Assembly: GCF_024448505.1 (NCBI RefSeq)
Contig: NZ_JAMOHV010000006.1
Coordinates: 62,001 to 126,000 of the forward strand
DNA length: 64,000 nucleotides
Source: Stutzerimonas degradans
GTDB taxonomy: Bacteria > Pseudomonadota > Gammaproteobacteria > Pseudomonadales > Pseudomonadaceae
Direction of reading: 5' to 3'
Shown: piece after piece, positions 15,574 through 25,455 of the stretch
Numbering within the stretch: position 1 is the stretch's first letter
How the letters are laid out: every line of letters begins with the position of its first letter
Position numbers and translations under genes: made by a program
Notes under the pieces: model-generated
What the model was told of the DNA's origin: nothing
Seen by the model: the letters and a program-made list of their open reading frames with translations, nothing else
Databases searched by the model: none

Positions 15574-17973
15574 ATGCGCTTTCTGAAGTTTCTCTTCTGG
15601 TCTTGCTTTGCACTTTTTTGCGCATTTTCGCTCAGCCTCAGCGGTGCCTTTCTGTATCTGAGTCCGAACCTGCCGTCCGTGGATTCGCTACGCAGCATTC
15701 AGCTGCAGATCCCGCTGCGGGTCTACAGCACCGATAACAAGCTCATCGCGGAGTTCGGCGAAATGCGTCGTTCTCCTGTTCGCTTCGAGGAGATTCCCAG
15801 CGACTTTATCCAGGCTCTGCTGGCCGCCGAAGACGACAATTTCGCAAATCATTATGGCGTCGACGTCACCGGCCTGCTGCGCGCTGCCGCGCAATTATTG
15901 AAAAGCGGGCACATTCAGACCGGCGGCAGCACCATCACCATGCAGGTCGCCAAGAACTTTTTCCTGACCAGCGAGCGCAGCTTTTCCCGCAAGATCAATG
16001 AAATCCTGCTGGCCCTGCAGATCGAGCGCGAGCTGACCAAGAACGAAATTCTCGAACTCTACGTGAACAAGATCTACCTGGGCCATCGCGCCTACGGTAT
16101 CGAGGCGGCGGCGCAGGTCTATTACGGCAAGTCGATCGGCGAGCTGACGCTGGCCCAGAAGGCGATGATTGCCGGCCTACCCAAAGCCCCCTCGGCGTTC
16201 AATCCACTGGTCAACCCCGCGCGCAGCAAGGAGCGTCGCGACTGGATTCTGGGCCGCATGTATCGATTGGGCTCGATCGATGAGGCCAGCTACCAGCAAG
16301 CCATCGCCGAGCCCGAAACCGCACGCTACCACGGCGCTGCGCCGGAGCTGGATGCAGCCTACATCGCCGAAATGGCACGCGCAGAGATGGTCGGCCGCTT
16401 CGGCAGCGCAGCCTATACCGATGGCTTTCGTGTCTACACCACCGTCAGCAGCGAACGGCAGCAGGCCGCCAATCTGGCACTGTTCGAAGGTCTGATCGAA
16501 TACGACCAACGCCACGGCTACCGCGGGCCCGAGGCTCGCCTGGGTGAAAAGTCGCGTGATGCTTGGCTCGAAGAACTGACACAGCATCGCGCACTTTCCG
16601 GTCTGCTCCCGGCCATCGTCAGCCAGGTCGACGCTGACGGGATCAAGGTACTGCTGCGCGACGGCAGCGAACACGCGGTGAGCTGGGAAAGCATGAAATG
16701 GGCCCGCCCGTTCCTCGCCACCAACAGCCTTGGTCCTCGCCCGCAGCGACCTGCTGAAGTCGTGGCGCGTGGCGACCTGATTCGCATCCGCCTCGATGGC
16801 GAGAGCGCCCGCTTCAGTCAGGTTCCGGTCGCGCAGGCAGCACTGGTATCGCTGAATCCCATCGACGGCTCCATCGAAGCACTGGCCGGCGGTTTTTCGT
16901 TCGGCCAAAGCAAATACAACCGTGCGATCCAGGCCAAACGCCAACCGGGATCGAGCTTCAAACCCTTCGTCTACAGCGCCGCGCTCGATGCCGGCTACAC
17001 CGCCGCCACGCTCGTTAACGACTCACCAATCGTCTTCGTCGAAGAAGGAATGGATCGCATCTGGCGACCGAAGAACGACAACAACACCTTCCTCGGCCCT
17101 ATCCGCATGCGCGAGGCGCTATACAAGTCGCGCAACCTCGTTTCGATCCGCTTGCTGCAGAGCATTGGCATCGATTACACCATCGACTATATCAGCCGTT
17201 TCGGCTTCCGCCCGCAGGATCTGCCACGCAACCTTTCGCTGGCGCTCGGCACCGCGACACTCACGCCGATGGAGATCGCCACCGGCTGGACCGTGTTCGC
17301 CAATGGCGGCTACAAGATCGAGCCCTATCTCATCGAGCGCGTCGAGGATCGCGAAGGCCAGCAGATTTTCGCCGCCAACCCCACCCGCGTTCCTGATGCG
17401 CCGAACGCAGCTACCGTCAGCACCAGCGAAGTCGAACCCGCGGAGGCAGACACGGCCCCGCGCATTGCCGAGCAGATCATCGACGAACGCACCGCCTACA
17501 TCATGACCAGCATGTTGCAGGACGTAATCACCCGTGGTACCGGCCGGCGTGCGCTGGCGCTCGGCCGCCACGACCTCGCCGGCAAGACCGGCACCACCAA
17601 CGACTCGATCGACAGCTGGTTCTCCGGCTACAACGCGGATCTGGTGACAACAGTCTGGGCCGGCTTCGATCAGCCACAGAGCCTCGGCCGGCACGAGTAC
17701 GGCGGCACCGTGGCACTGCCCATCTGGATGAAGTACATGGGAAGCGTGCTCAAGGACCTTCCAGAACATATGCCAGCCGAGCCAGCCGGGCTGCTGACTC
17801 TGCGGGTCGATCCGCAGAGCGGCCGCGCAGCGACACCTTCGACACCGAATGCCTATTTCGAGCTATTCAAGAGCGAAGACTCGCCTCCCTCGATGAGCGA
17901 ACTCGAACCCGGCGCTCCAGTGCCTGGCAGCCCACTGCCAGCCAGCGAAGCGGCGCCGATCGACCTGTTCTAG
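15574..17973 (+). CDS. ponA: Penicillin-binding protein 1A (bifunctional class A PBP)
   Basis: Polymerises and crosslinks peptidoglycan at the outer face of the inner membrane. 799 residues. Membrane anchor at about 8-30, then the GT51 transglycosylase domain with catalytic Glu86 in AAEDDNF and the GGSTITMQVAKN block. An OB-like insert follows, and the transpeptidase has Ser460 in SSFK and the KTGTT box. The C terminus is Pro/Glu-rich. Divergent from pilMNOPQ, with an excellent terminator after the stop shared with maeB. Also called mrcA. Confidence 0.97.
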   Translation: MRFLKFLFWSCFALFCAFSLSLSGAFLYLSPNLPSVDSLRSIQLQIPLRVYSTDNKLIAEFGEMRRSPVRFEEIPSDFIQALLAAEDDNFANHYGVDVTGLLRAAAQLLKSGHIQTGGSTITMQVAKNFFLTSERSFSRKINEILLALQIERELTKNEILELYVNKIYLGHRAYGIEAAAQVYYGKSIGELTLAQKAMIAGLPKAPSAFNPLVNPARSKERRDWILGRMYRLGSIDEASYQQAIAEPETARYHGAAPELDAAYIAEMARAEMVGRFGSAAYTDGFRVYTTVSSERQQAANLALFEGLIEYDQRHGYRGPEARLGEKSRDAWLEELTQHRALSGLLPAIVSQVDADGIKVLLRDGSEHAVSWESMKWARPFLATNSLGPRPQRPAEVVARGDLIRIRLDGESARFSQVPVAQAALVSLNPIDGSIEALAGGFSFGQSKYNRAIQAKRQPGSSFKPFVYSAALDAGYTAATLVNDSPIVFVEEGMDRIWRPKNDNNTFLGPIRMREALYKSRNLVSIRLLQSIGIDYTIDYISRFGFRPQDLPRNLSLALGTATLTPMEIATGWTVFANGGYKIEPYLIERVEDREGQQIFAANPTRVPDAPNAATVSTSEVEPAEADTAPRIAEQIIDERTAYIMTSMLQDVITRGTGRRALALGRHDLAGKTGTTNDSIDSWFSGYNADLVTTVWAGFDQPQSLGRHEYGGTVALPIWMKYMGSVLKDLPEHMPAEPAGLLTLRVDPQSGRAATPSTPNAYFELFKSEDSPPSMSELEPGAPVPGSPLPASEAAPIDLF

Positions 17974-17992
17974 AATCTCTTCGACCCCAAAC

Positions 17993-18024
17993 AAAAAAGC
18001 CCCGCAGAATCTGCGGGGCTTTTT
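17993..18024. terminator. Bidirectional terminator between ponA and maeB
   Basis: 10 bp GC-rich stem (agccccgcag / ctgcggggct), 3 nt loop, with A-run before and T-run after, so it can serve both convergent genes. Confidence 0.9.
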
Positions 18025-18038
18025 CATTCAGACCGGGA

Positions 18039-19307
18039 TCAGCCGTTGAATACGTCGTTGACCGACTTGAGCGGGTAGTTCGACGGATAAGGCAGCGTCG
18101 CCACGCCGCTGTCGATTGCCGCCTTGGCAACCGCATCCGATACCAGCGTGATCAGGCGCGGGTCCATCGGCTTCGGAATGATGTACTCGCGACCGAACTG
18201 CAGGTCGGACACGCCATAGGCCGCGGCCACTTCCGCCGGCACCGGCAGCTTCGCCAGATCACGCAGCGCGAGCGCCGCCGCGATCTTCATTTCCTCGTTG
18301 ATGCGGGTCGCCCGTACGTCCAGCGCGCCGCGGAAGATGAACGGGAAGCCAAGCACGTTGTTGACCTGGTTCGGATAGTCCGAACGGCCTGTGGCCATGA
18401 TCACGTCGGAACGGGTGGCGTGCGCCAGCTCCGGACTGATCTCCGGATCCGGATTGGAGCAGGCGAAAACGATCGGATCGGCCGCCATGCGCTTGAGACC
18501 CTCGGCGCTCAGCAGATTGGCCCCGGACAGGCCGACGAACACATCGGCGCCGTCCAGCGCGTCGTCCAGCGTGCGCTTGTCGGTTTCGTGGGCGAAGATC
18601 GCCTTGTACTGGTTGAGATCGTCGCGACCGGCGTGAATCACGCCCTTGCGGTCGACCATGAAGATGTTCTCGATCTTCGCGCCGATGCTGACCAGCAGCT
18701 TCATGCAGGAAGTCGCGGCAGCGCCGGCGCCGAGGCAGACAATCTTTGCCTCTTCGATGGTCTTACCAGCGATTTCCAGCGCGTTGAGCATGCCGGCGGC
18801 GGTCACGATGGCCGTGCCGTGCTGATCGTCATGGAAGACCGGAATATCGCACTGCTCGATGAGCGCACGCTCGATCTCGAAGCACTCGGGCGCCTTGATG
18901 TCTTCCAGGTTGATGCCACCGAAGGTGATCGAGATGCGCTTGACGGTGTCGATGAAGGCCTGCGGGCTTTCGGCGTCCACTTCGATGTCAAACACATCGA
19001 CGCCGGCGAAGCGCTTGAACAGCACACCCTTGCCCTCCATCACCGGCTTGGAGGCCAGCGGGCCGAGGTTGCCCAGACCGAGAATCGCGGTGCCGTCGGA
19101 GATCACAGCGACCAGATTGCCCTTGCCGGTATAGCGGTAGGCCAGCTCCGGGTCACGGGCGATTTCTCGTACGGGAGCGGCAACACCTGGACTGTAGGCC
19201 AGCGAGAGATCGCGGGCGGTGGCGGTAGGCTTGGTCAGCTCGACACTCAGCTTTCCCGGACGCGGCTGGGAATGGTAGTCGAGAGCGGCGGTTTTCAGGT
19301 CAGTCAT
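18039..19307 (-). CDS. maeB: NADP-type malic enzyme, short form
   Basis: Oxidatively decarboxylates malate to pyruvate, supplying NADPH. 422 residues, i.e. the short form without the phosphotransacetylase-like C-terminal domain of the E. coli MaeB. The N-terminal malic domain shows LAYSPGVAAPVREIA and TGKGNLVAVISDGTAILGLG; the NAD(P) domain shows VCLGAGAAATSC and ACSNPDPEI. Start at MTDLKTAAL is preferred because GGAAA lies at the right distance and homologues begin there; an ATG two codons upstream overlaps that site. Confidence 0.95.
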   Translation of the reverse strand: MTDLKTAALDYHSQPRPGKLSVELTKPTATARDLSLAYSPGVAAPVREIARDPELAYRYTGKGNLVAVISDGTAILGLGNLGPLASKPVMEGKGVLFKRFAGVDVFDIEVDAESPQAFIDTVKRISITFGGINLEDIKAPECFEIERALIEQCDIPVFHDDQHGTAIVTAAGMLNALEIAGKTIEEAKIVCLGAGAAATSCMKLLVSIGAKIENIFMVDRKGVIHAGRDDLNQYKAIFAHETDKRTLDDALDGADVFVGLSGANLLSAEGLKRMAADPIVFACSNPDPEISPELAHATRSDVIMATGRSDYPNQVNNVLGFPFIFRGALDVRATRINEEMKIAAALALRDLAKLPVPAEVAAAYGVSDLQFGREYIIPKPMDPRLITLVSDAVAKAAIDSGVATLPYPSNYPLKSVNDVFNG

Positions 19308-19464
19308 TGGCATTTCCGCTTGTTTTTACTGGGACAGACAGGCGGTCGAGCATACGCCAAGAGCGCGCGCCGTCACAAGCGAGCCAAGAGGAGAGTGTCA
19401 AGCGCCGACGCCTGCGACTTTTAGGGAATAAATGCCACGCAAAACGGCGTTTTGCCCAAGCTAG

Positions 19465-20238
19465 TTACCGACGAACATCGAGCGCCGCCGGATGCGACAG
19501 CCGCATCAGCCAGCGCGCCTGATCGCGGCGCGTCCGCGAACCACGATCGACCACCCAGCCGCGCGCCTCGATTCGGGCACCTCGCAGCGACGCCTGCAGC
19601 GCAGCGAAGGCTGCGACATCTCGTAGCGGCACGTGCAGCACCAGCGGTCCGTCAAGCTCGATCCACAGACCACCCCGGTTGCGCTCGACGCGCTCGACGC
19701 GACCCTCGACCAGGGCGAAGCCGCCGGCGCGAATCTCCCGCGCCTGCCGCAGCGGAGGCCGCTTCCAGAGCCCGCGATGCTTTTGGCGCGCCTGCGCCTC
19801 GGCGGCGCGATGGCAGTCGACCAGCTCGGTATTGGGCGCCACCGCGACGAAGAAGCCGAGCCCCTGCGCCAGCAATGCTGCCTCCAGGTTGTTTCCCTGG
19901 ACATCGTAGGCATGCGCCAGCACGCGACCGTAGCGATCGCGCGCCTCGCGCCCCATGCGCAGGCCGAGCCGACCGTCACTGGCCTTCACCAATTGCTGCA
20001 GATGGTTGCGCGCCGCATCTGCCAGCGGCTCGGCGACACGGCCCTTGCGTCCCAGCTCCGGCGTGTTAAGGCCAATCAGGCGGACGCTGCGGCCATCGGT
20101 CAGGCGCAGGGTATCGCCATCGATGACCTGCGCTACCGCGACCTGTGGCAGGCGTTCCGGCGCAGGGCAGAATGCCTGCACCGACAAGCTGCAAACGACG
20201 GAAACGAAAAAGGCGCCCACCAGGGACGCCTTTTTCAT
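19465..20238 (-). CDS. Secreted thermonuclease-family (SNase) protein
   Basis: Probable exported nuclease of the staphylococcal nuclease superfamily. 257 residues from the chosen start MKKASLVGAFFVSVV, which gives a clean signal peptide ending near QAFC. SNase core at about 33-150: VIDGDTLRL, VRLIGLNTPEL and DRYGRVLAHAYD match the metal- and phosphate-binding segments, and LEAALLAQGLG follows. The C-terminal 100 residues look like an OB-type domain of unknown role. Starts 37 bp after rpmE. The first 11 codons coincide with a terminator-like hairpin. A longer start (MQFSEYMKK) exists six codons upstream. Confidence 0.85.
   Translation of the reverse strand: MKKASLVGAFFVSVVCSLSVQAFCPAPERLPQVAVAQVIDGDTLRLTDGRSVRLIGLNTPELGRKGRVAEPLADAARNHLQQLVKASDGRLGLRMGREARDRYGRVLAHAYDVQGNNLEAALLAQGLGFFVAVAPNTELVDCHRAAEAQARQKHRGLWKRPPLRQAREIRAGGFALVEGRVERVERNRGGLWIELDGPLVLHVPLRDVAAFAALQASLRGARIEARGWVVDRGSRTRRDQARWLMRLSHPAALDVRR
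20206..20236 (-). terminator. rpmE terminator embedded in the nuclease start
   Basis: Minus-strand stem GAAAAAGGCG / CGCCTTTTTC (10 bp) with an 11 nt loop, T5 at the 3' side, 39 nt after the rpmE stop. It spans codons 1-11 of the downstream nuclease gene. Confidence 0.7.
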
Positions 20239-20275
20239 GTACTCGGAGAACTGCATAAGTTCTCGATACGCCAGC

Positions 20276-20488
20276 TTACTTGGCGCCGAACACACCGAAA
20301 CGCTGCTTGAAGCGATCGATACGGCCGCCGGTATCCAGTACCTTCTGCTTGCCGGTGTAGAACGGGTGGCATTCGGAGCACACGTCGATGTTCAGGTTCT
20401 TGCCCAGCGTGGAGCGAGTCTTGATGACGTTGCCGCAGCTGCAGGTGGCGTCGATTTCGACGTAATTCGGATGGATATCGGCTTTCAT
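20276..20488 (-). CDS. rpmE: Ribosomal protein L31, zinc-binding type
   Basis: Large-subunit ribosomal protein L31. 70 residues with the zinc-ligand cysteines C16, C18, C37 and C40 intact, so this is the C+ form expressed under zinc sufficiency; a zinc-free paralogue may exist elsewhere. Divergent from priA, with its own predicted promoter and a terminator just downstream. Confidence 0.97.
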   Translation of the reverse strand: MKADIHPNYVEIDATCSCGNVIKTRSTLGKNLNIDVCSECHPFYTGKQKVLDTGGRIDRFKQRFGVFGAK

Positions 20489-20555
20489 GATGAATCCTCT
20501 GGATTATGTGCCGCCACCCGACCCTATGCCGAGTACCGCACGAATTAGGGCGCGA

Positions 20556-20583
20556 ATGATACCAGAGCATCCGAGTGATGCAA
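20556..20583 (-). promoter_or_regulatory. Predicted rpmE promoter
   Basis: Minus-strand TTGCAT, 16 bp spacer, TATCAT (5/6), about 68 bp before the rpmE start. Sequence prediction only. Confidence 0.35.
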
Positions 20584-20661
20584 GCGCGAGCCATCGCCAC
20601 CAGAGCAGCGGCGCGCGCGGCGATCGTTTACCATCGGCGCCCGCCCTCCAGGGATTGCCGC

Positions 20662-22884
20662 GTGCCCACGACCATCCTTCGCCTGGCCCTGCCCTCGCCG
20701 CTGCGCCGCCTGTTCGATTATCTGCCGCCGGCAGGCTGCGCGACCGCCGCGCTGCAACCGGGCGTGCGTCTGCGCGTGCCCTTCGGCCGGCGCGAGGTGG
20801 TGGGCGTGCTGGTCGAACTGGCCGACCACAGCGAAGTACCGGAAGCGAAGCTCAAGCCCGCACTCGAACTGCTCGACCGCCAGCCGCTGCTGCCGGCCGC
20901 ACTGTTCCGGCTCTGCCTGTGGGCCGCCCAGTATTACCAGCACAGCCTCGGCGACACCTTCAGCTGGGCACTGCCGGTGCTGCTACGCCAGGGCGAACCG
21001 GCGGAAGCGCGGCAGGAGCGCTTCTGGCTGTTGGCCGAAGGCGCACGCGCCGACGATCCACGCCTGGCACGCGCGCCACGCCAGCGCGAAGCACTCAAGA
21101 CCATCGCCCAGCACCCGCACGGCGTACCGCATAGTCTGCTCGGCAAGCTGCAGCTGAACCGCGATAGCCTCGAACTGCTGCTGGAAAAACGCCTGCTGCG
21201 CATCGACAGTCGGCGCCTCAGCCAGCCACGCGGCCATAGCGGCAGCTGGCTGCTGCAATCGGAGCTGGCGCTCAACAGTGAACAACGCGCGGCCTTCGAG
21301 GCCATACGCGCGGGGCTTGGCGGCTTCCAGGCGTTTCTGCTCGCCGGGGTGACCGGCAGCGGCAAGACCGAGGTCTACCTGCAACTGATTCATCAGGTAC
21401 TCGCCGCCGGCAAACAGGCGCTGGTGCTGATTCCGGAGATCAACCTTGGGCCGCAGACGCTGGCGCGCTTCGAGCAGCGCTTCAACGCCCGCATCGCCCT
21501 GCTGCACTCCAGCGTGAACGACCGCGAGCGCCTGGACGCCTGGCTCGCGGCCCGCGACGGCGAGGCGGATATCGTCATCGGCACGCGCTCGGCGCTGTTC
21601 ACACCGCTGAAGAACCCCGGTCTGATCATCATCGATGAGGAACACGACGCCTCCTATAAGCAGCAGGAGGGTCTGCGCTACCACGCCCGCGATCTCGCCC
21701 TGCTGCGCGCCCGCGAGGAGAACCTGCCAATCGTGCTCGGCTCGGCAACGCCGTCGCTGGAAAGCCTGCACAACGCCCACGCCGGCCGCTACGCGCTGCT
21801 CAAGCTGACCCGTCGCGCCGGCGGCGCCCAACCGCCGCGTTTCCTGCGTCTGGACGTCAAGAGCCGTCCGCTCGACTCGGGCATCTCCGGCCCGCTGCAG
21901 CAGGCCATCGCGCAGACCCTGGCGGCCGGCCAGCAAGTGCTGGTGTTCCTCAACCGCCGCGGCTTCGCCCCGACATTGCTGTGCCACGACTGCGGCTGGC
22001 TCAGCCAGTGCCCGCGCTGCGATGCGCGCATGACCCTGCACCAGCGCCACCACGAATTGCGCTGCCACCACTGCGGGCATGTCGAACGCCCACCAAGCAA
22101 CTGCCCGCAGTGCGCCAAGGTCGATCTGCGCCCAGTGGGCGCCGGCACCGAACGCGCCGAGGAGCGGCTCGGCATCCTCTTCCCCGATTACCCGGTGCTG
22201 CGCATCGATCGCGACAGCACCGCCCGCAAGGGCGCGATGGAGCAGCTGTTCGGCACCATCAACCGCGGCGAGCCGTGCCTGCTGGTAGGCACGCAGATGC
22301 TCGCCAAGGGTCACCATTTTCCGCGCGTGACGCTGGTGGCGGTCCTCGATGCCGATGGCGGGCTGTTCTCCGCCGACTTCCGCGCCAGCGAACGCATGGC
22401 GCAGCTGATCGTCCAGGTCGCCGGACGCGCCGGACGCGCCGAGGAGCCCGGGCGCGTGATCATCCAGACTCATCTGGCCGATCATCCGCTGCTGGTGCAG
22501 CTCACCGAGCAAGGCTATTTCGCCTTCGCCGAGCAGGCGCTCTCCGAGCGGCGCGCGGCCGGCCTGCCGCCGTTCAGCCATCTCGCACTGCTGCGCGCCG
22601 AGGCGCACCGTCCGGGCCAGGCGGAAGAATTTCTCGATCAGGCCTGCGGTCTGGCCGAACGCCTGCTGGACGAACTGCAGCTCGGCGGCATCGAGCTGCT
22701 TGGCCCAGTGCCCGCGCCGATGGAACGCCGCGCCGGACGCTACCGCGCCCAGCTGTTGCTGCAAGGCAATAGCCGCGCGCCGCTGCACCGACTGATGAGC
22801 GCCTGGCTGGTGCAGCTCGAGCAATTGCCGGGCGGGCGGGCGGTGCGCTGGTCGCTGGATGTCGATCCGATCGATCTTTTCTAG
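20662..22884 (+). CDS. priA: Primosomal replication protein N' (helicase PriA)
   Basis: 3'-5' helicase that restarts stalled replication forks by loading the primosome. 740 residues. N-terminal DNA-binding domain (LRLALPSPLRRLFDYLPP), Walker A GVTGSGKTE, Walker B DEEHD, a cysteine-rich zinc region (CHDCGW, CPRCD, CHHCG, CPQC) inserted in the second helicase lobe, and VQVAGRAGRA motif VI. The start is GTG; a longer reading frame upstream lacks homology, and GGGA precedes the GTG. Confidence 0.97.
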   Translation: MPTTILRLALPSPLRRLFDYLPPAGCATAALQPGVRLRVPFGRREVVGVLVELADHSEVPEAKLKPALELLDRQPLLPAALFRLCLWAAQYYQHSLGDTFSWALPVLLRQGEPAEARQERFWLLAEGARADDPRLARAPRQREALKTIAQHPHGVPHSLLGKLQLNRDSLELLLEKRLLRIDSRRLSQPRGHSGSWLLQSELALNSEQRAAFEAIRAGLGGFQAFLLAGVTGSGKTEVYLQLIHQVLAAGKQALVLIPEINLGPQTLARFEQRFNARIALLHSSVNDRERLDAWLAARDGEADIVIGTRSALFTPLKNPGLIIIDEEHDASYKQQEGLRYHARDLALLRAREENLPIVLGSATPSLESLHNAHAGRYALLKLTRRAGGAQPPRFLRLDVKSRPLDSGISGPLQQAIAQTLAAGQQVLVFLNRRGFAPTLLCHDCGWLSQCPRCDARMTLHQRHHELRCHHCGHVERPPSNCPQCAKVDLRPVGAGTERAEERLGILFPDYPVLRIDRDSTARKGAMEQLFGTINRGEPCLLVGTQMLAKGHHFPRVTLVAVLDADGGLFSADFRASERMAQLIVQVAGRAGRAEEPGRVIIQTHLADHPLLVQLTEQGYFAFAEQALSERRAAGLPPFSHLALLRAEAHRPGQAEEFLDQACGLAERLLDELQLGGIELLGPVPAPMERRAGRYRAQLLLQGNSRAPLHRLMSAWLVQLEQLPGGRAVRWSLDVDPIDLF

Positions 22885-22901
22885 CGGCAGGTGAACGCCG
22901 G

Positions 22902-22925
22902 CGGTGGCTTGCCACCGGTGGCTTG
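22902..22925. repeat. Small overlapping palindromes between priA and argS
   Basis: Direct repeat ggtggcttg (two copies, five bases apart) forms overlapping inverted repeats cggtggc/gccaccg and gccacc/ggtggc. There is no T-run. It might act as a weak terminator of priA or simply be low-complexity sequence. Confidence 0.3.
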
Positions 22926-22942
22926 AAGCTTGTCGCTGCTTC

Positions 22943-22948
22943 TATAAT
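22943..22948 (+). promoter_or_regulatory. Predicted -10 element of argS
   Basis: Perfect TATAAT 38 bp before the argS ATG; no convincing -35 at 16-18 bp spacing. Confidence 0.4.
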
Positions 22949-22986
22949 GCCGGGTTTTCGCGCAAGCCCGCCCGACCGAGCCGATC

Positions 22987-24726
22987 ATGAAAGACAGCAT
23001 TCGCCACCTGATCCAGCAAGCCCTCGACCGCCTGACCGCCGACGGCGTGCTGCCTGCTGGCCTGAGCCCGACGATCCAGGTGGAAAACACCAAGGACAAG
23101 AGCCACGGCGACTTCGCCAGCAACATCGCGATGATGCTGGCCAAGCCCGCCGGCCTGAAGCCGCGTGAATTGGCCGAGAAGCTGATCGCCGCACTGCCGC
23201 AGGATGCCCAGGTCAGCAAGGTGGAGATCGCCGGCCCGGGCTTTCTCAACTTCTTCCAGAACACCGCTGCCCTTGCCGAACGCCTCGAGGCGGCCCTGGC
23301 CGATTCGCAGCTGGCGGTGCGCAAAGTTGGCGCCGCGCAGCGCGTGGTGATCGATCTGTCATCGCCGAACCTGGCCAAGGAGATGCACGTCGGCCACCTG
23401 CGCTCGACCATCATCGGCGACGCCGTCGCGCGCGTGCTGGCCTTTCTCGGCGACGACGTGATCCGGCAGAACCACGTCGGCGACTGGGGCACCCAGTTCG
23501 GCATGCTGCTGGCCTACCTGGAGGAGCAGCCGGCGGCCGCCGAAAGCGAGCTGGCCGATCTCGAGCAGTTCTACCGCGCGGCGAAGAAGCGCTTCGACGA
23601 ATCCGCCGAGTTCGCCGACCGCGCCCGCGAGCTGGTGGTTCGCCTGCAAGCCGGCGATGCCGAGTGCCTGCGCCTGTGGCAGCGTTTCAACGACGTCTCG
23701 CTGAGCCACTGCCAGGCCGTCTACGACCGCCTCGGCGTCAGCCTGAGCCCAGCCGACGTCAAGGGTGAGAGCGCCTATAACGCCGAGCTGCCGGGCATCG
23801 TCGAGGCCCTGCGCGCAAAAGGTCTGCTGACCGAGGACGACGGCGCCCAATGCGTATTCCTCGACGAGTTCAAGAACGCCGAAGGCAACCCGCTGCCGGT
23901 GATCGTGCAGAAGGCCGGCGGTGGCTACCTCTACGCCACCACCGATCTCGCCGCCATGCGCTATCGCAGCCAGGTGCTGCATGCCGATCGCGTGCTGTAC
24001 TTCGTCGACCAGCGCCAGGCGCTGCATTTCCAGATGGCCTTCGAAGTGGCGCGGCGCGCCGGCTTCGTGCATGACGGCATGCAGCTCGAACACATGGGCT
24101 TCGGCACCATGAACGGTGCCGATGGCCGCCCGTTCAAGACCCGCGACGGCGGTACGGTAAAGCTGATCGACCTGCTGGATGAAGCCGAGCAACGTGCCTA
24201 TAGCCTGGTGAAGGAGAAAAACCCGGAGCTCGACGAAAGCGAATTGCGCCAGATCGCCCGCGCCGTGGGTATCAGCGCGGTGAAATACGCCGACCTGTCC
24301 AAGCACCGCACCAGCGACTACCGCTTCAACTTCGAGCTGATGCTCAGCTTCGAAGGCAACACCGCGCCTTACCTGTTGTACGCCTACACCCGTGTGGCCA
24401 GCGTGTTCCGCAAGCTGGGCAAGGGCATCGACGAGATCGCCGGCCACATCCGCCTGGAAGCCGAGCAGGAGCTGGCGCTGGCGGCCCGCCTCGCGCAGTT
24501 CGGCGAAGTGCTGAACAACGTTGCCGCCAAGGGCGAACCGCACCAGCTGTGCAGCTACCTCTATGACCTGGCCGGGCTGTTTTCCATTTTCTACGAGCAT
24601 TGCCCGATCCTCGGTGCCGACGAACCAGAGCAGAAGGACAGCCGCCTGCGCCTGGCGGCCCTGACCGGCAAGACCCTCAAGCAGGGTCTGGAGCTGCTCG
24701 GCCTGGAACCGCTGGAGCGGATGTAA
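22987..24726 (+). CDS. argS: Arginyl-tRNA synthetase
   Basis: Charges tRNA-Arg; class I synthetase. 579 residues. N-terminal Add-1 domain, HIGH motif as HVGH at 134-137 inside [17 protein letters not shown], and the KMSK position degenerate as usual in bacterial ArgRS ([12 protein letters not shown]). C-terminal DALR anticodon domain contains [12 protein letters not shown]. The next gene starts immediately after the stop codon. Confidence 0.97.
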   Translation: MKDSIRHLIQQALDRLTADGVLPAGLSPTIQVENTKDKSHGDFASNIAMMLAKPAGLKPRELAEKLIAALPQDAQVSKVEIAGPGFLNFFQNTAALAERLEAALADSQLAVRKVGAAQRVVIDLSSPNLAKEMHVGHLRSTIIGDAVARVLAFLGDDVIRQNHVGDWGTQFGMLLAYLEEQPAAAESELADLEQFYRAAKKRFDESAEFADRARELVVRLQAGDAECLRLWQRFNDVSLSHCQAVYDRLGVSLSPADVKGESAYNAELPGIVEALRAKGLLTEDDGAQCVFLDEFKNAEGNPLPVIVQKAGGGYLYATTDLAAMRYRSQVLHADRVLYFVDQRQALHFQMAFEVARRAGFVHDGMQLEHMGFGTMNGADGRPFKTRDGGTVKLIDLLDEAEQRAYSLVKEKNPELDESELRQIARAVGISAVKYADLSKHRTSDYRFNFELMLSFEGNTAPYLLYAYTRVASVFRKLGKGIDEIAGHIRLEAEQELALAARLAQFGEVLNNVAAKGEPHQLCSYLYDLAGLFSIFYEHCPILGADEPEQKDSRLRLAALTGKTLKQGLELLGLEPLERM

Positions 24727-25398
24727 GTGGCTGCGCGCAAGAAGGCCGCCCCCAAGCGCGGCGCCAGTCGCTACCAGGCGCCGGCGAAGAAAGCCGTCCC
24801 CGGCTGGATCTGGCTCGCCTGTGGCCTGGTGATCGGCGGCTTCATCGTCTTCCTGGCCAGCCTGGAACCGGGCGGCAAAGAGGTGAAACGCAACAAGGAG
24901 GCCCCCAGAACCGCGATCAAGGAGCAGCCCAAGCGCAGCCCGGCGGCCAGCGAGCAGCCGAGCAAGCCCAAGTACGATTTCTACACGCTGCTGCCGGAAT
25001 CGGAAGTGATACTGCCGCCGGAAACCAAACAGCCGGAGCCGCCGACGAGCAAGCCGGTGACGCCGGCCGAAGCGGCCAAGCTCGACGAAGCGCGCGCCCT
25101 GGCCGCCCTCAGCGGCCAGGTTCCGCCGCCGCCACCGACCGTGGCCAAGGCTCCGGTAACGCAATATTTCCTCCAGGCCGGCTCGTTCCGTCAGCAGGCC
25201 GAGGCGGAGAAGGTGCGCGCCCAGATCATCCTGCTCGGCCAGGATGTGCGCGTGGAGAACGTCAAGGTGCGCGACGAGCCCTGGTATCGCGTGCTGGTCG
25301 GGCCGTACAGCAGCCGTGAACAGCTGGGCGCGGCGCAGAAAACCCTGGCCGCCAGCGGCTACAAGAACCTGCTGCTGCAACAGCGCCAGGTTCGCTGA
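24727..25398 (+). CDS. FtsN-like SPOR-domain membrane protein
   Basis: Probable bitopic division protein. 223 residues from a GTG directly adjoining the argS stop. Basic N terminus, one membrane helix at about 27-45, a Pro/Lys-rich periplasmic linker and a C-terminal SPOR domain (about 143-220, with YFLQAGSFRQQAEAEKVRA and WYRVLVGPYSSREQ) for denuded glycan binding. The argS-SPOR pairing matches PAO1 as remembered, where hslVU follows; here a convergent gene follows instead. Functional equivalence to FtsN is inferred from architecture and position. Confidence 0.8.
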   Translation: MAARKKAAPKRGASRYQAPAKKAVPGWIWLACGLVIGGFIVFLASLEPGGKEVKRNKEAPRTAIKEQPKRSPAASEQPSKPKYDFYTLLPESEVILPPETKQPEPPTSKPVTPAEAAKLDEARALAALSGQVPPPPPTVAKAPVTQYFLQAGSFRQQAEAEKVRAQIILLGQDVRVENVKVRDEPWYRVLVGPYSSREQLGAAQKTLAASGYKNLLLQQRQVR

Positions 25399-25402
25399 AA
25401 CG

Positions 25403-25431
25403 AAAAACGCCGGGCTCGACCCGGCGTTTTT
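25403..25431. terminator. Bidirectional terminator at the block junction
   Basis: 12 bp stem (aaaaacgccggg / cccggcgttttt) with a 5 nt loop; serves the FtsN-like gene and the convergent reductase gene. Confidence 0.9.
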
Positions 25432-25455
25432 CTGCTTGCGTTACTGCGCGGCCGC

